A stretch of 6,914 bases of DNA from Planctomycetota bacterium (GTDB lineage Bacteria > Planctomycetota > UBA1135 > UBA2386), in assembly GCA_003235605.1 (NCBI GenBank), contig QJVU01000382.1, forward strand, positions 1 through 6,914. The letters are read 5' to 3'. Positions 5,444 to 6,914 of the stretch are shown in pieces (the stretch's first letter is position 1; each line of letters opens with the position of its first letter). The translations under genes and the position numbers were made by a program. The notes beneath the pieces were generated by a model. It was given only the letters and a program-made list of their open reading frames with translations, was not told the DNA's origin and did no database searches.

Positions 5444-6586
5444 CTTGCCGTCGCGCAGGTTGCGGATGAACGTCGCAGCTGGAAGAACCTCGATTCCCTC
5501 TTCCGTGCGCCGCGGCTTGCGCTCCAGGCACACGATGATGCGCCGGCCAACCCCCGGATGATCCCGGGCGAGATGCCGGAGCCCCTTCAGGTGCGTGCCC
5601 GTGATCTTCTTGGTCGCCTTTGCTTCGATGGCAACCTGCATGTCGTTGATGACAAAATCCACTTCGATGCCGCTCGCCAGGCGCCAGTATGAAAGACGTG
5701 CATCGGCCTCGGTGTAGGCGTTGTGGGCGACCAACTCGTGGAACACCCAGTTCTCGAACGCCTTGCCGAACAGCTCGCTGCCTGGTGCGAGGTGGCCCCG
5801 TTGAGCGAGCTGGTTCACGACGCCCACGTCGGCGAAGTAGAACTTCGGCGCGGCGATCACGCGCCGTTTCGGGCGTTTCCTATAGGCCGGCAGCCAGCGG
5901 CCGAGAAGCGTGTCCTCGAGGATCCCGAAGTGGTTCTTTACCGTCGGAGACGAGACGCCGCAGGCTGCGGCGATACTGGAGAAGTTGACGATGTCCCCGT
6001 CGCTCAGGGCGGCGATGCCGAGGAACTCCGAGAAGACAGGCAGGTTCCGTACGAGACCCTCGGCGGCGACTTCCTCCTTCAGGTAGTCCGCGACGTAAGC
6101 ACTGAGCAGACGCTTCGGGCGGGTGCTCGCGTAGATCCGCGGCAAGTAGCCGAAGTTCAGGGATCGGGTGAGGTCGAACTCCTTGCCAAGCTCAGCGGCG
6201 GTCAGACCTTGGAGCTCGTAGCGGACGGCGCGGCCGCCGAGCAGGTTGGCGGCTCCTCGCCTTACCTTGCGTGCACTCGACCCGCACAGCGCGAACTGGA
6301 ACCCGCGGTTCTCGAGGAGCCAGTGGGCTTCGTCGAGCAGAGCCGGGACCTTCTGGATCTCGTCCACGACGATCTGACGGCGGCGATCGGCGTTGGCGAG
6401 CTCCTCGCGCAGCAGCTCCGGACGCTCCGTGTAGCTCCGGTATTCCTCCGCCCTCAGCAGGTCGACCCAGATGTCGCCTGCGTAGGTCTTCCGGAGGAGG
6501 GTCGTCTTTCCGGTTTGCCGCGGGCCCCACAGGAAGAAGGTCTCCGTGCCGGAAGGCGGGAGTCGGAGAGCCCTCGGGACAAACAT
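5435..6586 (-). CDS. AAA_14 / DUF4143 P-loop ATPase
   Basis: The 383-residue product belongs to a large, patchily distributed family of bacterial and archaeal ATPases with no settled role. The N-terminal AAA_14 domain has Walker A GPRQTGKT (21-28), Walker B QIVVDEIQ (D75, E76) and a sensor-like segment FALCGSSARKVRR. The middle contains a winged-helix-like segment (about 195-235: SSIAAACGVSSPTVKNHFGILE). The C-terminal DUF4143 domain has FENWVFHEL (E278), GIEVDFVI (D310) and AIEAKAT (E321, K323), the pattern of the PD-(D/E)xK nuclease-like fold; whether it cuts is unknown. ATG 6586 begins MFVPRAL, right before the ATPase domain; residues encoded further upstream to 6703 are unlike the family. 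No Shine-Dalgarno is seen, and a -10-like GATAAT (6601-6596) lies so close that the mRNA may be leaderless. All motifs are intact. Confidence 0.93.
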   Translation of the reverse strand: MFVPRALRLPPSGTETFFLWGPRQTGKTTLLRKTYAGDIWVDLLRAEEYRSYTERPELLREELANADRRRQIVVDEIQKVPALLDEAHWLLENRGFQFALCGSSARKVRRGAANLLGGRAVRYELQGLTAAELGKEFDLTRSLNFGYLPRIYASTRPKRLLSAYVADYLKEEVAAEGLVRNLPVFSEFLGIAALSDGDIVNFSSIAAACGVSSPTVKNHFGILEDTLLGRWLPAYRKRPKRRVIAAPKFYFADVGVVNQLAQRGHLAPGSELFGKAFENWVFHELVAHNAYTEADARLSYWRLASGIEVDFVINDMQVAIEAKATKKITGTHLKGLRHLARDHPGVGRRIIVCLERKPRRTEEGIEVLPAATFIRNLRDGKIF

Positions 6587-6589
6587 ATG

Positions 6590-6615
6590 GTTTAGATTAT
6601 CATGATATCCTAAAC
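6590..6615. promoter_or_regulatory. 26-bp AT-rich palindrome at the ATPase gene start
   Basis: Arms GTTTAG (6590-6595) and CTAAAC (6610-6615) flank a perfect inner palindrome TATCATGATA (6598-6607), with only two mismatched pairs between. It is the most AT-rich patch in the window, three bases upstream of the ATPase ATG, and contains its -10-like GATAAT. That placement suggests an operator for repression or autoregulation. The ATPase carries its own winged-helix-like segment, which makes self-binding conceivable but unproven. Confidence 0.6.
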
Positions 6616-6801
6616 TAGCAATTTGAATCTGCACAACCCGGAGCGAGCTGCGCGGCTGGCAGCCAAGCGGCCAGCGCTTGCGCCCGGAGTGCTCTGTGCC
6701 CATGCGCCCTGGCAGGCCACGAGGGCCATCAGAACGGCGGTGGAAGCCTGGAAACTGGCAGAGGGGCGCCGCACGCCTGCATCATGTCCCCATGCTCGGG
6801 A

Positions 6802-6912
6802 TTACCGGCTGGCAGCGGCCGATGCACGTTCCTTCCACGGAGACCAACCCATGACCAGGACCAGGACCAGGACCAGCAACGGGAGCACGAGCCAAGACGA
6901 CCGCCTCGCCAT
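6802..6912 (-). CDS. Possible 36-residue single-pass membrane peptide, or C-terminus of a longer protein
   Basis: Reading from ATG 6912 to TAA 6804-6802 gives MARRSSW, then a hydrophobic run LVLPLLVLVLVLVMGW, then a polar tail ending ASAAASR. This has the shape of a small membrane protein or an uncleaved signal anchor: positive N-terminus, about 16 hydrophobic residues, charged tail. The Leu-Val alternation comes from the GACCAG tandem repeat read on this strand, so it could be accidental. The frame may also continue beyond the window, and a ribosome site cannot be inspected. It is mutually exclusive with the + strand candidate at 6851. Confidence 0.28.
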   Translation of the reverse strand: MARRSSWLVLPLLVLVLVLVMGWSPWKERASAAASR

Positions 6913-6914
6913 CC
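6851..6914 (+). CDS. Possible N-terminus of an unidentified protein, cut by the window edge
   Basis: ATG 6851 is preceded by GGAG with eight bases of spacing, a good ribosome site, and the 21 visible codons are open with almost every third base G or C. The peptide starts MTRTRTRTSNGSTSQDD and then becomes RLAI, as if a disordered Thr/Arg/Ser leader precedes a domain. The RT repeats come from four GACCAG units. Too little is visible to name a family. The 264 bp between the ATPase start and this ATG show only the palindrome and no other gene I can support. Confidence 0.38.
   Translation, partial: MTRTRTRTSNGSTSQDDRLAI
6853..6876. repeat. Four perfect GACCAG hexamers in tandem
   Basis: GACCAG is repeated exactly four times without interruption. 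As a multiple of three it changes length without shifting frame: Arg-Thr units on the + strand or Leu-Val units on the - strand. Copy number may vary between strains. Confidence 0.85.

Noticed and set aside
5723..6595. Long + strand open frame opposite the ATPase gene
   Set aside because: Antisense shadow; the - strand encodes intact Walker A, Walker B and DUF4143 motifs.
6587..6703. N-terminal extension of the ATPase to an in-frame start at 6703
   Set aside because: The extra 39 residues would run through the AT-rich palindrome and are unlike the family, which begins shortly before the P-loop.

Overview
The window is GC-rich, with strong G/C preference at third codon positions in its genes. 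It carries two type II lipoprotein signals, so it looks like a Gram-negative-type bacterial chromosome. One gene appears to read UGA as selenocysteine, so the organism should have SelA/SelB/SelC/SelD. A Desulfobacterota/deltaproteobacterial or similar Sec-using lineage would fit, but that is inference; nothing here fixes the taxon. No rRNA, tRNA, CRISPR array, transposase or phage gene was seen.

Layout. (1) 2-598 (+): the C-terminal part of a PutP-like sodium/solute symporter, cut by the window edge. (2) 625-2092 (-): from 3' to 5', a small uncharacterised protein, a small lipoprotein, a short tandem repeat, and a peroxiredoxin with a C-terminal glutaredoxin-like domain. (3) 2219-3709: oxyR (-) diverges from dps (+) across a 108-bp spacer with a palindrome and a plausible dps promoter. 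(4) 3741-5304: a DUF2959-like lipoprotein (-) diverges from a SAM-dependent methyltransferase (+). (5) 5435-6586 (-): an AAA_14/DUF4143 ATPase whose start lies beside an AT-rich 26-bp palindrome. (6) 6587-6914: mostly without an identifiable gene, ending in a GACCAG tandem repeat within a possible gene start.

The main result is the peroxiredoxin. A conventional gene call would start at an internal GTG (1948) and give a protein without a catalytic centre. The frame is open upstream through a single TGA (1960-1958) to an ATG at 2092 with a good ribosome binding site. That TGA falls exactly on the peroxidatic cysteine of the PxxxTxxC motif. A GC-rich hairpin with a GU-starting loop lies 21-43 nt downstream, as expected for a bacterial SECIS element. 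The gene is therefore best read as a selenocysteine peroxiredoxin fused to a monothiol (CGHS) glutaredoxin-like domain.

The genes from 1337 to 3709 form a peroxide-defence module. OxyR senses H2O2 through a Cys pair, Dps oxidises and stores iron and protects DNA, and the selenoperoxiredoxin removes peroxide with its fused domain as a possible built-in reductant. Between oxyR and the peroxiredoxin lies a protein-like reading frame that appears broken by one base.
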